From NCBI RefSeq assembly GCF_963678635.1, contig NC_087063.1, positions 24,806,701-24,870,700 of the forward strand: a stretch of 64,000 nt of DNA, read 5' to 3'. Both the position numbers and the translations under genes were made by a program. This stretch comes from Symsagittifera roscoffensis. Lineage: Eukaryota; Xenacoelomorpha; Acoela; Convolutidae. Numbering within the stretch: position 1 is the first letter of the stretch; each line of letters starts with the position of its first letter. The notes beneath the pieces are model-generated. The model ran no database searches. It was not told where the DNA came from and saw only the letters and a list, made by a program, of their open reading frames with translations. Shown here one piece after another: positions 49,284 through 59,051 of the stretch.

Positions 49284-52200
49284 CGCAGGAGCTGTGCGCA
49301 TCGAGAGGACCTGAGGTTCTGGATTTGCGTGCATCAAGGGGGCCCGAGGCTCCTCAGCAGACACGACCGTCTGCTTCGAGTCAGAGGTTTACGATACCAG
49401 ACCCTTCTGACACCTATCTAGCTCCTCAATTTCAGGAATCGTTTAACCAAGTGGCCAGAGCCGCGATGGATGAGATCAACAGAGGCACTGAGCGGACACT
49501 GGCTAGGATCGTTCCTTCCCAGCGTCGTGATCATTCATCAAATAGCTCGGAGCGAGCAACCCGCTCGATAGCGTGTTCTGCGCCTGGTGGAGTCTTTGAG
49601 AAGTCTCGCGTGGTAGACATCAGGAAGAATCTGATGGCACGTCATCAGTTCACGCAAGTGCCAGCCGAGCATCCTCGAGCCTGCCTGAATGACATGAGCT
49701 GGAACCCCGCCACGAACGACCAAGTAATTCCCCCAGGGAGTCGCCATTTGATCATTGGAGACAGTTTGGTGAGAGATCTGAATGAGATCTTCGTCTATGG
49801 TCATACTACCATTCTGTCCTTTGGAGGAGCCTCAGTGGCTCAAGTCATCAAAATGATGGAGTTCCAGAGCGAGGATCATTTGGATACATTAATAATAATG
49901 CTGGGGACCAATGACGTCTCGAGAGCCCCCGTGACTCCGGAGAACAAGTGGGAACCTCTATTGGTGTGTCTCTTGAACGAATTGAAAGAAAAGTACAGAC
50001 CCAAACTCGTGATCCTGTGCACGATACCACCAAATCCTTTGGTGGGCACCATAGCTGCAGATTTCATGAATGGCAACGTGACGCGGTGGAATGAAATGAC
50101 CCGCAGTCTGGTGAGAAACAACCCTGGCGAGTTGCGACTCCTGGATCTCGAAAATATGTGGCGCATGACTGACCACATCGCGCTCACTAAAGATGGAGTG
50201 CACTTCAATACCCAACGAGGGAGGCATTGGATTAATGATGTGTTTCAGACGCAATTGAGGGAAGCGGAGCAAGAGTCGAGGGCGACCGGTTCTTTGGCTC
50301 GGACCAATTCGACCGGAGGGAGTAGAATAAGGGCAACCGTGCCCGAATCCCTCGCCAACCGTCTAGGGCCCTTGGCAACGGAAACGGTTGGAGCCGCAAC
50401 CGTCGCTCCGAGCTCGAACGTGAGAGACAGGCTGGGGACTGCTCCTCCTCCCAGGCCGCAATCGATTGGAAGCCGACTCGGCAGATCGGTGGAACAGAAC
50501 AACAGGAATAACTCCCAGACCGCGTCTAGGAGGAACGATTCGCCTGCCACGACAAATCCTGCTTCGACAGCAGGACCGTCTACAAGTACCGTGCCAGCGG
50601 AGGGGATCGAATCAGGCAGCAGGCTGCTTTGGAATAGATCAGATCCTAGTCATTGGGGTCAGTATAAGACGGACATGTCGGCGAAGTTGAATATGAATAC
50701 CTTGACGTGTCGGGAGGATGCGATGAGAATGACTGGCGGTGAAAGTCCCACAGTGTCTCGACTTTATCGGATACCGGGTGTGGATTGGCTGCTAGCAGAG
50801 CAGGAGAAATTCAGCTCCTCGACCTCACTCCGACATGTAGACCTGGATGGATTACCTCATGACAATACCTTTGGACCTTTAAACACCCGGTCGCTCACCG
50901 ACGTTCGAGATAGGACCCGGGAAAGGACACCACCTGTGCGCAAGGGCAAGTTCCAGACGGAGAACAAGCCCAATAACAAACATCACAAGATGTACAGACA
51001 ATTCGCTAAACCACCCGGTCAGACGCCGGGCGAGTATTCGAGGGATTACCCCCGAACTACAACAGTGGTTGAAGACGATAAGAGATACGGGAACCTGAAG
51101 GCCCCAATAGGCGATGGCCTTTTTGCAGCTTATGACCCCTTGGACATGAAGGCTGCCAAATATCTGGTTGTGGCCGGCTCCGATTATCTCTACACGCCCC
51201 GTTCTCTATTCTGGCCCGATGTGGTTTTCTTAACGGCGCCTAAACTGGACTGGGGACAGGCGATAGGCATGATGATAAGTGTACGGGGAGTGGTCAGCAT
51301 GGAGCCGCAGGTAATAGTGGTTGCAGGCTCAAATGATCATCTACAAAGCAGAGGCTTATTGTCACGTCTGACGGATGGATCGATCCCGAGTAACGAAATT
51401 ATAGGGGAGGCGATAATGACACTGCTCTCGGCGATGGCCGAGGTAGAGGCAGCAGCAAGACAACGTTTCACCATGAATGTGGTGAAGGTGATCTTCGTAT
51501 TGTCACCAGGCTACGCTGCGTTGCCTGAACCCCTTCAATTTGTGTATACAATGGTCACGACGATAGCAGAGGGGATATTTAACGTGATAATTCCTGCCCC
51601 AAACAGAGTGGTGGACCCGGACAATTACTATCCGTCCCGATCTGAGCTTCCCGCCGTTTGGGCTGACATCTCGAATGCCATACAGGGGCTCAGAGATTGT
51701 AGCACCACTAGGTTGGTGCTAGATGAAGTTCTGGGGTTGGAGCTGTCCAACTTCGCAAGACTATTGAAGCTAAGACCAGGGGTAGATGACGATCATCTAT
51801 TAGTACAACAGGTGGCTGATGATCTCTGGTTCAGACAGATGGATCAGGCAGAGAATGAGCAGGGAAGGATGATCAGAAAGAACATGACGTCAGCAGAGGA
51901 GGACCTCATGGCAATGGCTTTGCGTACGAAGCCACACAACAATATATGGTTGTACCTGTCACCGAGGCTGTGCACCTTGGGTGAGGACGCGTTTGAGCAT
52001 GCGCCGGCAATAATTAAAGAGATACATGCGTATCTGAAGACTCTACTTAATGCCCGGGAGTTGGCTGGAGGCAAGATGCTAAAACTAATGCAAGACGTAA
52101 ACACGATGTCGCTGGATAAGTTCCAAGCTGACGTGCTGGCCACAAAGGCACAGTACGAACGATCAGATGCTATCTTGGGTGGAATGGGAGTGGGATGGAC

Positions 52201-55200
52201 GCCATCTTTCCTATCGACGTGCTATCCGAGGGCATCTAGGAACCTGATCGCGAGTTTCGTCAAAGACATCAGGAAATTGTCGATTGGCCTGGTGCTAGCC
52301 TTATACGTGACATTTGGTCATGAAAACTTTGTGAAAGGACCGGCAAACCTCTTTACCCAAGCATTGGCCGATTTGAGATTGGATGGACTCCTGACTCTGA
52401 TTGCCATGACCTATGGTCGACTGGGAGACTTGCTTGTGCTATTGCGTTACCCTGAACAACTACAGGGACCCAGTCGTGAGTTCAATGCACAGTTGGAAAC
52501 TGCCTCGCTCAAGAAGATGAAAGACTGGAGGACTCTCCTACTTCAATACCTCTTGCAACAAAACAGAAGCGTCACAGGAGAGGACAAAGTGGCGACGAAC
52601 GCAAGCGAATGTAAACAGTATTGTGGCATGCCCTTACTAACAGACTTAGCTGTCATGATGCGGATTGATCCGTTGGCTCTGGTCCACGGACTGAGGGAAT
52701 TCGTCACAGTGGTGTATGGACCGGTGATGTCTTTTGCGTTCCCGGATGTGCAAGTTAAAGCGTACAGGAATTCAGTGTTGTACGTCAACCTGGTCTCAGT
52801 AGTGGATTGTTCCGTGCTGAATTGGGTAGAGCAGAGTGAACTGAGAAAGCTGGCTAGCGATGATAGGCTATTCGGAAGAATAGCAGAGCCAGGTTGGGTG
52901 TTGATGGACTTCAACAACCACTTCAAATGCCGAATGGGCCGTGAGGATCTTTCCCACATCCAGTTTAACCCAAAACTCTGGAATTTGAGACCAGTGGTGA
53001 AAGATACAGGAGAGGCTGTGGTAGTACCTCAATTGCCGGGAGCCTATGCCCATGCGAAAGAGAATCAACAAACATGGCTTCCTGGGTCCAGGCCGCTGCC
53101 GGACCAATGCCATCGATATCCACCGATAAGGAGGATGTTGTTGGGAGTCACATCTCCCATCATTGCCCCTCGTATCGGAGCAGCTCGTGACGCAGAGAAG
53201 AGAATGCTGAAATGGAGTGGAGGGATGGAGCCGCGCTTCATCAGCTGGAACGCTGCCGCTGCGCATACGTTTGACTTCTCATTCCCCGATGCCTGGAGCA
53301 GGAAAAAGATCAAGGCACTACCCTCCAGGAGACCAGAGGTCTCGGCTGAAACGTGGAACGAATCATATTCTTCCGCGGATGACTTATCGAGACTGAAATG
53401 GTCAGGAGAAGCGAAAGTGGTGATGCTGGAGGTGGCAAGGGAGAGCAGAGGAGGCTCATATATAACGATAGAAGATCTGGCCCCACATGGCGAGGAGTTG
53501 GTAGAATTCCTGGTCAATGATGAATTGTTTTATCACGCAGGAGACATGGCCGTACCGGCTCGGCCGGATTCGGGCACAGACGCGCGACAAGGACCTTCGG
53601 GACCTAGGCCGAAACCTGATGCGGACGACGATGAATTGATGGATCAGGACGATAACGATGATGGGACCGGAAGTAAGACGGAGAAACCGGGAGAGACCGA
53701 TCTAGGAGCGTTGGAAAGGGACTTGCTAGAGTACCGGTTCAGTGAAGACGACGATGGGGAAGTCGATGGGAGTTTATTGCTAATGGCACCATCGTCCTTC
53801 ATGTCTCCTACAAAGGAGGCGTCGGCCGATCTATCTCCGATAGACCCAATAAGCCAGGCTAGAGAGTGCCGAAGCAGGGATCCGCAGAAACTGCTTTATG
53901 AATCACCAAGGAGGAGGAAAATCGAAGAGTCAATGAAGATATCGTTCCTCAGCACATTACCAGAAGAAGAATGGGAAAGATATCAAATGGAGTTGGAAGG
54001 CAAGACAGGAGCAATCTGGAGCCGAGTAAACTTCATGGAGAAATCTTGGGACGTGATAAGGCGATATGGGACGCAGTCCATAATGAAGGTGGGATTGAAC
54101 CAACCCATCATGCGCGAGGTCCTGGAAAAAATAGTGAGCTCCATGGAGTCGGATGTTCTGACCGAGTCAGTAACAGAAGACAGTGCCGATGATCAGCATG
54201 CTGCAAAGAAATTACCTGTCAGACGAGCCAGGAAAGGGCTGAAGCGACTAAAAGGGAAGACAGGAAGTCGAGCCATGAACCCGAGAGTGGTGAAGTCAAG
54301 AGCCAACGCAGTGGTGACCTCTTTAACGAGCGCAGGTCGTTCAGGCGAGAGCGGGCAGGGAGATAGTACAACACTGACAGGGGGAGAAAAAGAGAATCTG
54401 ATACCCCCTATGCTCTTGGCAGGTCTGACCGTAACCGCCACAAGGTCGAAGAAGACGGCGCGAACCCTGGCAGACACTAAGTTAGAAATGGAAGTAATCA
54501 GTCAATGTGGATCTGGGGGACTTGAAGATTACAGGCCCTCGCGAATCAACATGGCCAAGTTGAAACTGGAAGGACAACTCGACGTGGTCGAGTACAGTCG
54601 AATAACTGTGCCGGAATCGGTCCACATGGGAGATCCGGCAGGGGGTTATGTGGAGATGTTGAAAGCGAGGAACTCCGCGAGAGGGCACCTGATGGCTTGG
54701 AGTGAAAAGCGGGCCATGCAAGAATATCTGAAAGGGCTTACGGAGAACTCTAACTTCAATCGAAGAGAGTATGGCACAGTGATGTCATCAGAAGCGAATG
54801 AAATTGGATTGGAAAAACTGCTAGAGATTTCTTGGAGGGCGGCCCTCCAGAAATACTTCGATGAGACGATGAATGCACCTGCTACTGTGGCAGCATACCT
54901 GGCTCATCCTTGCATGAGAACTGATCTGCAAGTACGACTGGCTTGGTGCTTGATGGGCATCAAAAAGGCGGAGTATGAAGCCAGTAATGACTCGAAATCA
55001 CGAGAACAGGAACTAGAGTTAATGGAAGCTCTACGAGCATTGATTTCGAAAGACGATTCAGCGATAGCATGGGCTAAGCGTAAGGATGCCCTTTGCTTTG
55101 TCAGGTTCGTGGTGGATCGCATCCCCACTCCTGTGTTGGTAGAATGTATAAAGATCATTCGGCAAAAGGGAGTTGATTGCGAAAGGAACTTCCTTAGGGC

Positions 55201-57124
55201 ACTCCTAGAGCTATATCAGGACATGCCATTGACCGTGCCAAGCAAGGAGTCGAATGATATGGAAAGCTATCGCAAGTTGGAAGAGGTGAGAAGATACTCC
55301 AACAAAGAATTGAGAGTGAGCAGAGACTTGATTGAAGCGGCCAGAGGACAAAAGGAGTTTGCAACGCTAGGGAAACTGAAGTCGTTCCAATACGTGTCTG
55401 GCATACCGGGGATGGCGTATAATCCCTTCGTGAACGAAGAAGCCAGGGAAGCATACTTCGAATACGAGCAAGTCACAGTGCTCAACTTCTGGGTTGAACG
55501 GATTAAGGAAATTGGAATGTTGATGGTGGAACAACCCAAGCTTGGAATTATTTTGGAAGAACGAGTAGTCGAGCCCTCGATTCCCGAGCTAAAAGGGCAA
55601 GTGAGTTTTGATTGTGGTTCTTGGGACGGTCCCTTGAAAACCAGTCTAGTAGTGATGTGGGAACTCATGAAACCTTCTTGGTGTCCCCATCCTAACGCAG
55701 GCTTAATCTGGGACATGACCGCGGATATCATGTTAGACCGGGATGATGATGCGAGTCTACATGATCTGGCCATGATACAACACCTGCTGGCCATGAGATT
55801 GACGAAGAAGAAGAGCAACCCGGCCACGGAGCTGTCCGAGGAAGGTACATCGAGTAATTGGTTGAAGCAAGGCACATGCTTGGCTCAACACAGTGGGATG
55901 GAAGGACATGTTTGTAACCTAGGACACTGCCTGATTACGCTAAGCGAGCAGCATCGACAATTGGCACGATTGTACGGAAGATTGAGCATGTCAGATAAGA
56001 GTGCCATGGAGTTGGTCGCAGACTGCCATGGGGTGACGGACGTAAACCTGATCACAGCCTTGGGATTTTGCAGCATGACGAGTTCGATAGAATCGCTCGA
56101 GCGCTTGGAGCGTGCCCATGAGCTAGTGACGTCCCTCAGCGTGGAAATATTCCCTGGAGCATTACAGACGGAGCAAAAGATTGGAGGCTGGCGAGAAGCC
56201 CTAGAGAATGAAATGAATCTGAAGGATAGTGAAGCCTATCACAGACCTACTGGTTCAAAATATATGGTGGGTTCAAGCTCCGCGCCATATTGTAATAGCA
56301 AGTATCCTACGCACATGGTAGTGATGGATGCGAGGACGCAACAAGTGTTGGTTGATCAACTTTTCTCGGTGCCAAAGTGCGTGAGGTTGGCCAGAATGTC
56401 AGAGAGGTCATATGACTTGTTGGCAAAGATCTTTCGGGCAGTCCCGAAGAGATCCGAAGGCGAGTTGCAAGACGTTGTGGGTGAAGAGTTCATGAGACTG
56501 AACGAAGGCAACGTGAGTGAGTTCCAGAAACAGAAAGCGAGTGGAGCGTTACCCACTGAATTCCCCACCATAGAAGAGAAAGACGATTTACATAGAATCC
56601 TGATGGAAGTGGAACCGTTATTGGGAGCCTCAGGGTATCGGACCCGAAGGAACATAGTGAGAACCCATGGGGAGTATCCTTGCCACTGCTTGGCGCAGAC
56701 GTTGTGGTACCCTAAACGCGGGAATCTGATCCTAGTCTGGGACGTGGAGGAGTTGTACTCCACGGGGTTGCCCGATCAGAATCAACAAGTGTCAATCGTG
56801 GTGGTTAGCGCCATGCTAGCAGTGAGATGGTTGGAGGCTAATGCAGACACAAGTGAGCAGGAGACGGCCGTGCCGACTCCTGAACAGCTGAGCAACGTGA
56901 AAATGAGTAGTGAATTGGATCTTTTCAGAACCACCTGCAAGGTTCTGAGAATACCTAAAGCCATTGAAAGAATATGGTCAAGGCAAAGATTGATGCCTTG
57001 GTTCCGTGCAGTGATGACATCTTGGATGTATGAACGCGCGAAGCGTCACATGTCAAGGAACACGGAAGCCTATCAATCTTTCCAGCTAGATTTGGACCAG
57101 GAGCCTATAAACGAGCATTCTTGA
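48554..57124 (+). CDS. ORF3: giant protein with SGNH hydrolase domain, unknown role
   Basis: About 2,856 residues from the ATG at 48554; the frame is open 29 codons further upstream without ATG. Residues ~1-90 are helical, ~170-240 a coiled coil (KKERDQSELCAKLQEYRAI region). Residues ~395-575 are an SGNH/GDSL hydrolase: IIGDSLVRDL (catalytic Ser block), LGTNDVS (Asn block) and DGVHFN (Asp-x-x-His block) are all present. After a low-complexity linker, ~868-1050 looks like a second SGNH fold without the Ser block: LVVAGSDYLY, VIVVAGSNDHL and VIFVLSPGYA. From ~1050 to the end I recognise nothing: helical stretches, an acidic run (~1690-1745), and a Cys/His cluster CLAQHSGMEGHVCNLGHC (~2442). No signal peptide or clear membrane anchor, so it is not an obvious envelope protein. 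SGNH domains also occur in ORF1 of some LINEs, which suggests a retroelement-borrowed esterase. Confidence 0.85.
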   Translation: MGDTNELMEFLSASLGATLDEIYQRLIDCDFTREDPGLAMFVVALLNALGREGRGNRPTEVVLMLAFGESGTAERGRNRLMRWRRGEMSGHDLAREPGLGEQRDHRLGEMPLPVQPAQPLIGAKRQRDGPGRSHSVDSPTAAPPLKRVRVSEIEIQTSETIETLEKKERDQSELCAKLQEYRAIARERDEWKKKFEDLQVAYKEDEIKHLKELYMAKVSQVSPEILASTRSSEGSNDTRPRTTAQELCASRGPEVLDLRASRGPEAPQQTRPSASSQRFTIPDPSDTYLAPQFQESFNQVARAAMDEINRGTERTLARIVPSQRRDHSSNSSERATRSIACSAPGGVFEKSRVVDIRKNLMARHQFTQVPAEHPRACLNDMSWNPATNDQVIPPGSRHLIIGDSLVRDLNEIFVYGHTTILSFGGASVAQVIKMMEFQSEDHLDTLIIMLGTNDVSRAPVTPENKWEPLLVCLLNELKEKYRPKLVILCTIPPNPLVGTIAADFMNGNVTRWNEMTRSLVRNNPGELRLLDLENMWRMTDHIALTKDGVHFNTQRGRHWINDVFQTQLREAEQESRATGSLARTNSTGGSRIRATVPESLANRLGPLATETVGAATVAPSSNVRDRLGTAPPPRPQSIGSRLGRSVEQNNRNNSQTASRRNDSPATTNPASTAGPSTSTVPAEGIESGSRLLWNRSDPSHWGQYKTDMSAKLNMNTLTCREDAMRMTGGESPTVSRLYRIPGVDWLLAEQEKFSSSTSLRHVDLDGLPHDNTFGPLNTRSLTDVRDRTRERTPPVRKGKFQTENKPNNKHHKMYRQFAKPPGQTPGEYSRDYPRTTTVVEDDKRYGNLKAPIGDGLFAAYDPLDMKAAKYLVVAGSDYLYTPRSLFWPDVVFLTAPKLDWGQAIGMMISVRGVVSMEPQVIVVAGSNDHLQSRGLLSRLTDGSIPSNEIIGEAIMTLLSAMAEVEAAARQRFTMNVVKVIFVLSPGYAALPEPLQFVYTMVTTIAEGIFNVIIPAPNRVVDPDNYYPSRSELPAVWADISNAIQGLRDCSTTRLVLDEVLGLELSNFARLLKLRPGVDDDHLLVQQVADDLWFRQMDQAENEQGRMIRKNMTSAEEDLMAMALRTKPHNNIWLYLSPRLCTLGEDAFEHAPAIIKEIHAYLKTLLNARELAGGKMLKLMQDVNTMSLDKFQADVLATKAQYERSDAILGGMGVGWTPSFLSTCYPRASRNLIASFVKDIRKLSIGLVLALYVTFGHENFVKGPANLFTQALADLRLDGLLTLIAMTYGRLGDLLVLLRYPEQLQGPSREFNAQLETASLKKMKDWRTLLLQYLLQQNRSVTGEDKVATNASECKQYCGMPLLTDLAVMMRIDPLALVHGLREFVTVVYGPVMSFAFPDVQVKAYRNSVLYVNLVSVVDCSVLNWVEQSELRKLASDDRLFGRIAEPGWVLMDFNNHFKCRMGREDLSHIQFNPKLWNLRPVVKDTGEAVVVPQLPGAYAHAKENQQTWLPGSRPLPDQCHRYPPIRRMLLGVTSPIIAPRIGAARDAEKRMLKWSGGMEPRFISWNAAAAHTFDFSFPDAWSRKKIKALPSRRPEVSAETWNESYSSADDLSRLKWSGEAKVVMLEVARESRGGSYITIEDLAPHGEELVEFLVNDELFYHAGDMAVPARPDSGTDARQGPSGPRPKPDADDDELMDQDDNDDGTGSKTEKPGETDLGALERDLLEYRFSEDDDGEVDGSLLLMAPSSFMSPTKEASADLSPIDPISQARECRSRDPQKLLYESPRRRKIEESMKISFLSTLPEEEWERYQMELEGKTGAIWSRVNFMEKSWDVIRRYGTQSIMKVGLNQPIMREVLEKIVSSMESDVLTESVTEDSADDQHAAKKLPVRRARKGLKRLKGKTGSRAMNPRVVKSRANAVVTSLTSAGRSGESGQGDSTTLTGGEKENLIPPMLLAGLTVTATRSKKTARTLADTKLEMEVISQCGSGGLEDYRPSRINMAKLKLEGQLDVVEYSRITVPESVHMGDPAGGYVEMLKARNSARGHLMAWSEKRAMQEYLKGLTENSNFNRREYGTVMSSEANEIGLEKLLEISWRAALQKYFDETMNAPATVAAYLAHPCMRTDLQVRLAWCLMGIKKAEYEASNDSKSREQELELMEALRALISKDDSAIAWAKRKDALCFVRFVVDRIPTPVLVECIKIIRQKGVDCERNFLRALLELYQDMPLTVPSKESNDMESYRKLEEVRRYSNKELRVSRDLIEAARGQKEFATLGKLKSFQYVSGIPGMAYNPFVNEEAREAYFEYEQVTVLNFWVERIKEIGMLMVEQPKLGIILEERVVEPSIPELKGQVSFDCGSWDGPLKTSLVVMWELMKPSWCPHPNAGLIWDMTADIMLDRDDDASLHDLAMIQHLLAMRLTKKKSNPATELSEEGTSSNWLKQGTCLAQHSGMEGHVCNLGHCLITLSEQHRQLARLYGRLSMSDKSAMELVADCHGVTDVNLITALGFCSMTSSIESLERLERAHELVTSLSVEIFPGALQTEQKIGGWREALENEMNLKDSEAYHRPTGSKYMVGSSSAPYCNSKYPTHMVVMDARTQQVLVDQLFSVPKCVRLARMSERSYDLLAKIFRAVPKRSEGELQDVVGEEFMRLNEGNVSEFQKQKASGALPTEFPTIEEKDDLHRILMEVEPLLGASGYRTRRNIVRTHGEYPCHCLAQTLWYPKRGNLILVWDVEELYSTGLPDQNQQVSIVVVSAMLAVRWLEANADTSEQETAVPTPEQLSNVKMSSELDLFRTTCKVLRIPKAIERIWSRQRLMPWFRAVMTSWMYERAKRHMSRNTEAYQSFQLDLDQEPINEHS

Positions 57125-57420
57125 CGCACAGAAACGCGGTCACCACAGCGGTGAAGCGGGTAGCTGGAACGCCTTGTGTTACTGAAGATGAGAAGAAAGA
57201 GGTCTTAAGAGCTGACCTAGAACGAAACGTGAGCCTATGTCTTCACAACAGCTTTTGCAGGAACCGGGAGCAGAAGGTGAATGTGGACTTGCTACCTTGT
57301 TGCAAACCGAGGCTGTTGGAACAGGAGGGTTGGGGCACGGCCCGCAACTCTCTGGACATGTTAGAGAAAGTTCTGGAAGACAGTGACGCTGAACATCAGG
57401 ATGGAGAAATGATGGAATGA
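57034..57420 (+). CDS. ORF4: short C-terminal frame overlapping ORF3
   Basis: The -1 frame relative to ORF3 opens after TGA at 57031 and runs to TGA at 57418-57420. It has no ATG until near its end, so it is unlikely to start on its own. Past the ORF3 stop it encodes 99 residues: basic at first, with CLHNSFC and LLPCCKPRL Cys clusters and an acidic end. Composition resembles the rest of the element. It is either expressed by frameshifting or is the true ORF3 tail cut off by a one-base deletion in this copy. Confidence 0.5.
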   Translation, partial: TREASHVKEHGSLSIFPARFGPGAYKRAFLTHRNAVTTAVKRVAGTPCVTEDEKKEVLRADLERNVSLCLHNSFCRNREQKVNVDLLPCCKPRLLEQEGWGTARNSLDMLEKVLEDSDAEHQDGEMME

Positions 57421-58154
57421 AGATGACCGAAGAAGGGAAGAGAAGGAGAAAAAAACTTGATTGTCTTTGTGTGTAAAAACTTGAACAAATCAACCAAGTT
57501 TTGATTATTGAACTTGTGAAACTTTTTGTTTTGATTTAGTTTGGTCAGACCAAACTTTGAAAATGTTGCAATTGTTAAAATTGTTGATTTTGTTGATTTT
57601 AGTTACTACTATCTATGTATGTATATAAGGAGCATAGGTGAGTATATTTACCTATTTATTCCCGACTGAAGTTTTTAACCTGTGTAAGACACAAATTCAC
57701 TGTGTGGCGACATGGTAAGTTTGAGTAAATTCGCTCGAGAAGGGTGGGTAACTCAATAACTTTCCTAGCCACAGAGTTTCTTAGTTTTAATATTGAAAGG
57801 ACCGCATAAATGACTAATTATACTTGGTGAGTGAAGTTAAGTTAATTTTAACGGGTGCGTGGCCGTGCCACGTCCCACTTTTTAATCAGAGGCGAAAAGA
57901 AGTTTTATGGCGAGATGACGTAAGTAGTCAGAAAAGAAATTTTATCTAGGACCCTCCTCATGGTGCGAATTTTGTGAAAATGTTGAAAGGCAGTGAGATG
58001 TAGTACGATGCCATTTGTGAACACGTAGTGAGTTGAGTTGGAGTAGATAAATTTCAATTTCTTATGCAATTTGTAAGATTGGTTACTGAAAATTGGATAA
58101 CTACTTGACGATAACCCGGTGTTATGCGATCAATAGGGACATTGATGGAGACTT
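57421..58154 (+). other. 3' untranslated region of the LTR element
   Basis: No coding frame. AT-rich with a TATGTATGTATATAAGGAGC stretch near 57615. It ends in the polypurine region next to the LTR. Confidence 0.6.
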
Positions 58155-58166
58155 GTCCGGGGAGTA
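58154..58166 (+). other. Polypurine tract region before the 3' LTR
   Basis: TGTCCGGGGAGTA directly abuts TGTG of the 3' LTR. The GGGGAG run is short for a polypurine tract, but its position is right for plus-strand priming. Confidence 0.55.
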
Positions 58167-59051
58167 TGTGCCATTCTGCCAGATGACACAGCATAACCTT
58201 CCCGCGACAGAAAAAAAAGTGACTAAAGGCCTTATGAACAAAAAAGTGTTGCGACGGAGGGTCAGAATGTTCTAGAATTTTTATTTTTAAAATTTCGATT
58301 GGAAGAAGAACATTTCTGAGAAATAGAAAAAAGACGGCCATTTTGAATAGAAAAAGACGAAAATCAGAACGACGCCATATTTTGTGAAGAACAGTTGTAT
58401 CAGAGACAGAAAAACACGGAGCCTCTTATCGTGGAAAGAACACACGATAAGGACCTTAGCGACAGATATTTGTGGAGACGGAGGCTTCAGTGGGGGGAAG
58501 AGAAATACCACGGAACCCTCCCGGGACACGAAATATAGGAGATAAGAGTGTTATCTCAAGAAAATCACGGGAGCGGAGGCTTGGTTCCCCAGAGACTGTT
58601 ATATGTGAAGGGACTGTGAAAACTGACCATAACAGCTGCTGTAATGTCCTAGATCTTAATTAACACCGTTATTATTTAATATTTCAGAGCATGAGTAGAT
58701 AGAAAAAGGAAAGGGTCAATCCATCTCCAATGGATTTAATATAAAACTGTCACACAAAAACATAATAAAATAGGTTGTTCGAGCCGTGTTTTTAATGACA
58801 ATCACGTAGTCTGAGGATCCGAGACTCAGCTATGTGGTTGTGTTCGCATGCAAACGAAAGCTGATCAAAAGTCGTTTGACTGATGGCCTAAAAATGGTAA
58901 CTTTTTACTTTGCCCTAGACAGACCAGAAAATCAACTGGCAAGGTCGAGACGGTGAAAAACGAGTAGAATTAAGGTAACTGACGCCTGCCAGTCGTCAAT
59001 AGGTACTTTTTCTACGCTCCGTCGCTGTGTGATATTTGGGCGAATGTTACA
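58167..59051 (+). repeat. 3' LTR
   Basis: 885 bp, identical in length to the 5' LTR with three substitutions. The TATA-like box is at 58740 and AATAAA at 58764. Confidence 0.97.

Larger units (their letters stand above)
33389..59051 (+). mobile_element. Giant (25.66-kb) Ty3/gypsy-type LTR retroelement with extra ORFs
   Basis: Two 885-bp direct LTRs (33389-34273, 58167-59051), both TG...CA, differ by eye at 33447, 33917 and 34177 only. Between them lie a 3.1-kb structured leader, Gag-protease, Pol in Ty3/gypsy domain order (RT, RNase H, integrase with GPY/F motif), a Pol tail with a macro-like fold, an ORF of ~2,856 residues, a 99-residue overlapping frame and a 750-bp 3' untranslated part. 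Most LTR elements are 5-10 kb; known giants are Ogre of legumes and Burro of planarians. The interior is clearly richer in G+C than the flanks. Flanking duplication is weak: AAC precedes the left LTR and follows the right one, only 3 bp where 4-6 is usual. No env-like protein was recognised. Confidence 0.95.

Noticed and set aside
48554..57124. ORF3 as an envelope gene
   Set aside because: No signal peptide, furin-type site or convincing membrane anchor was seen.
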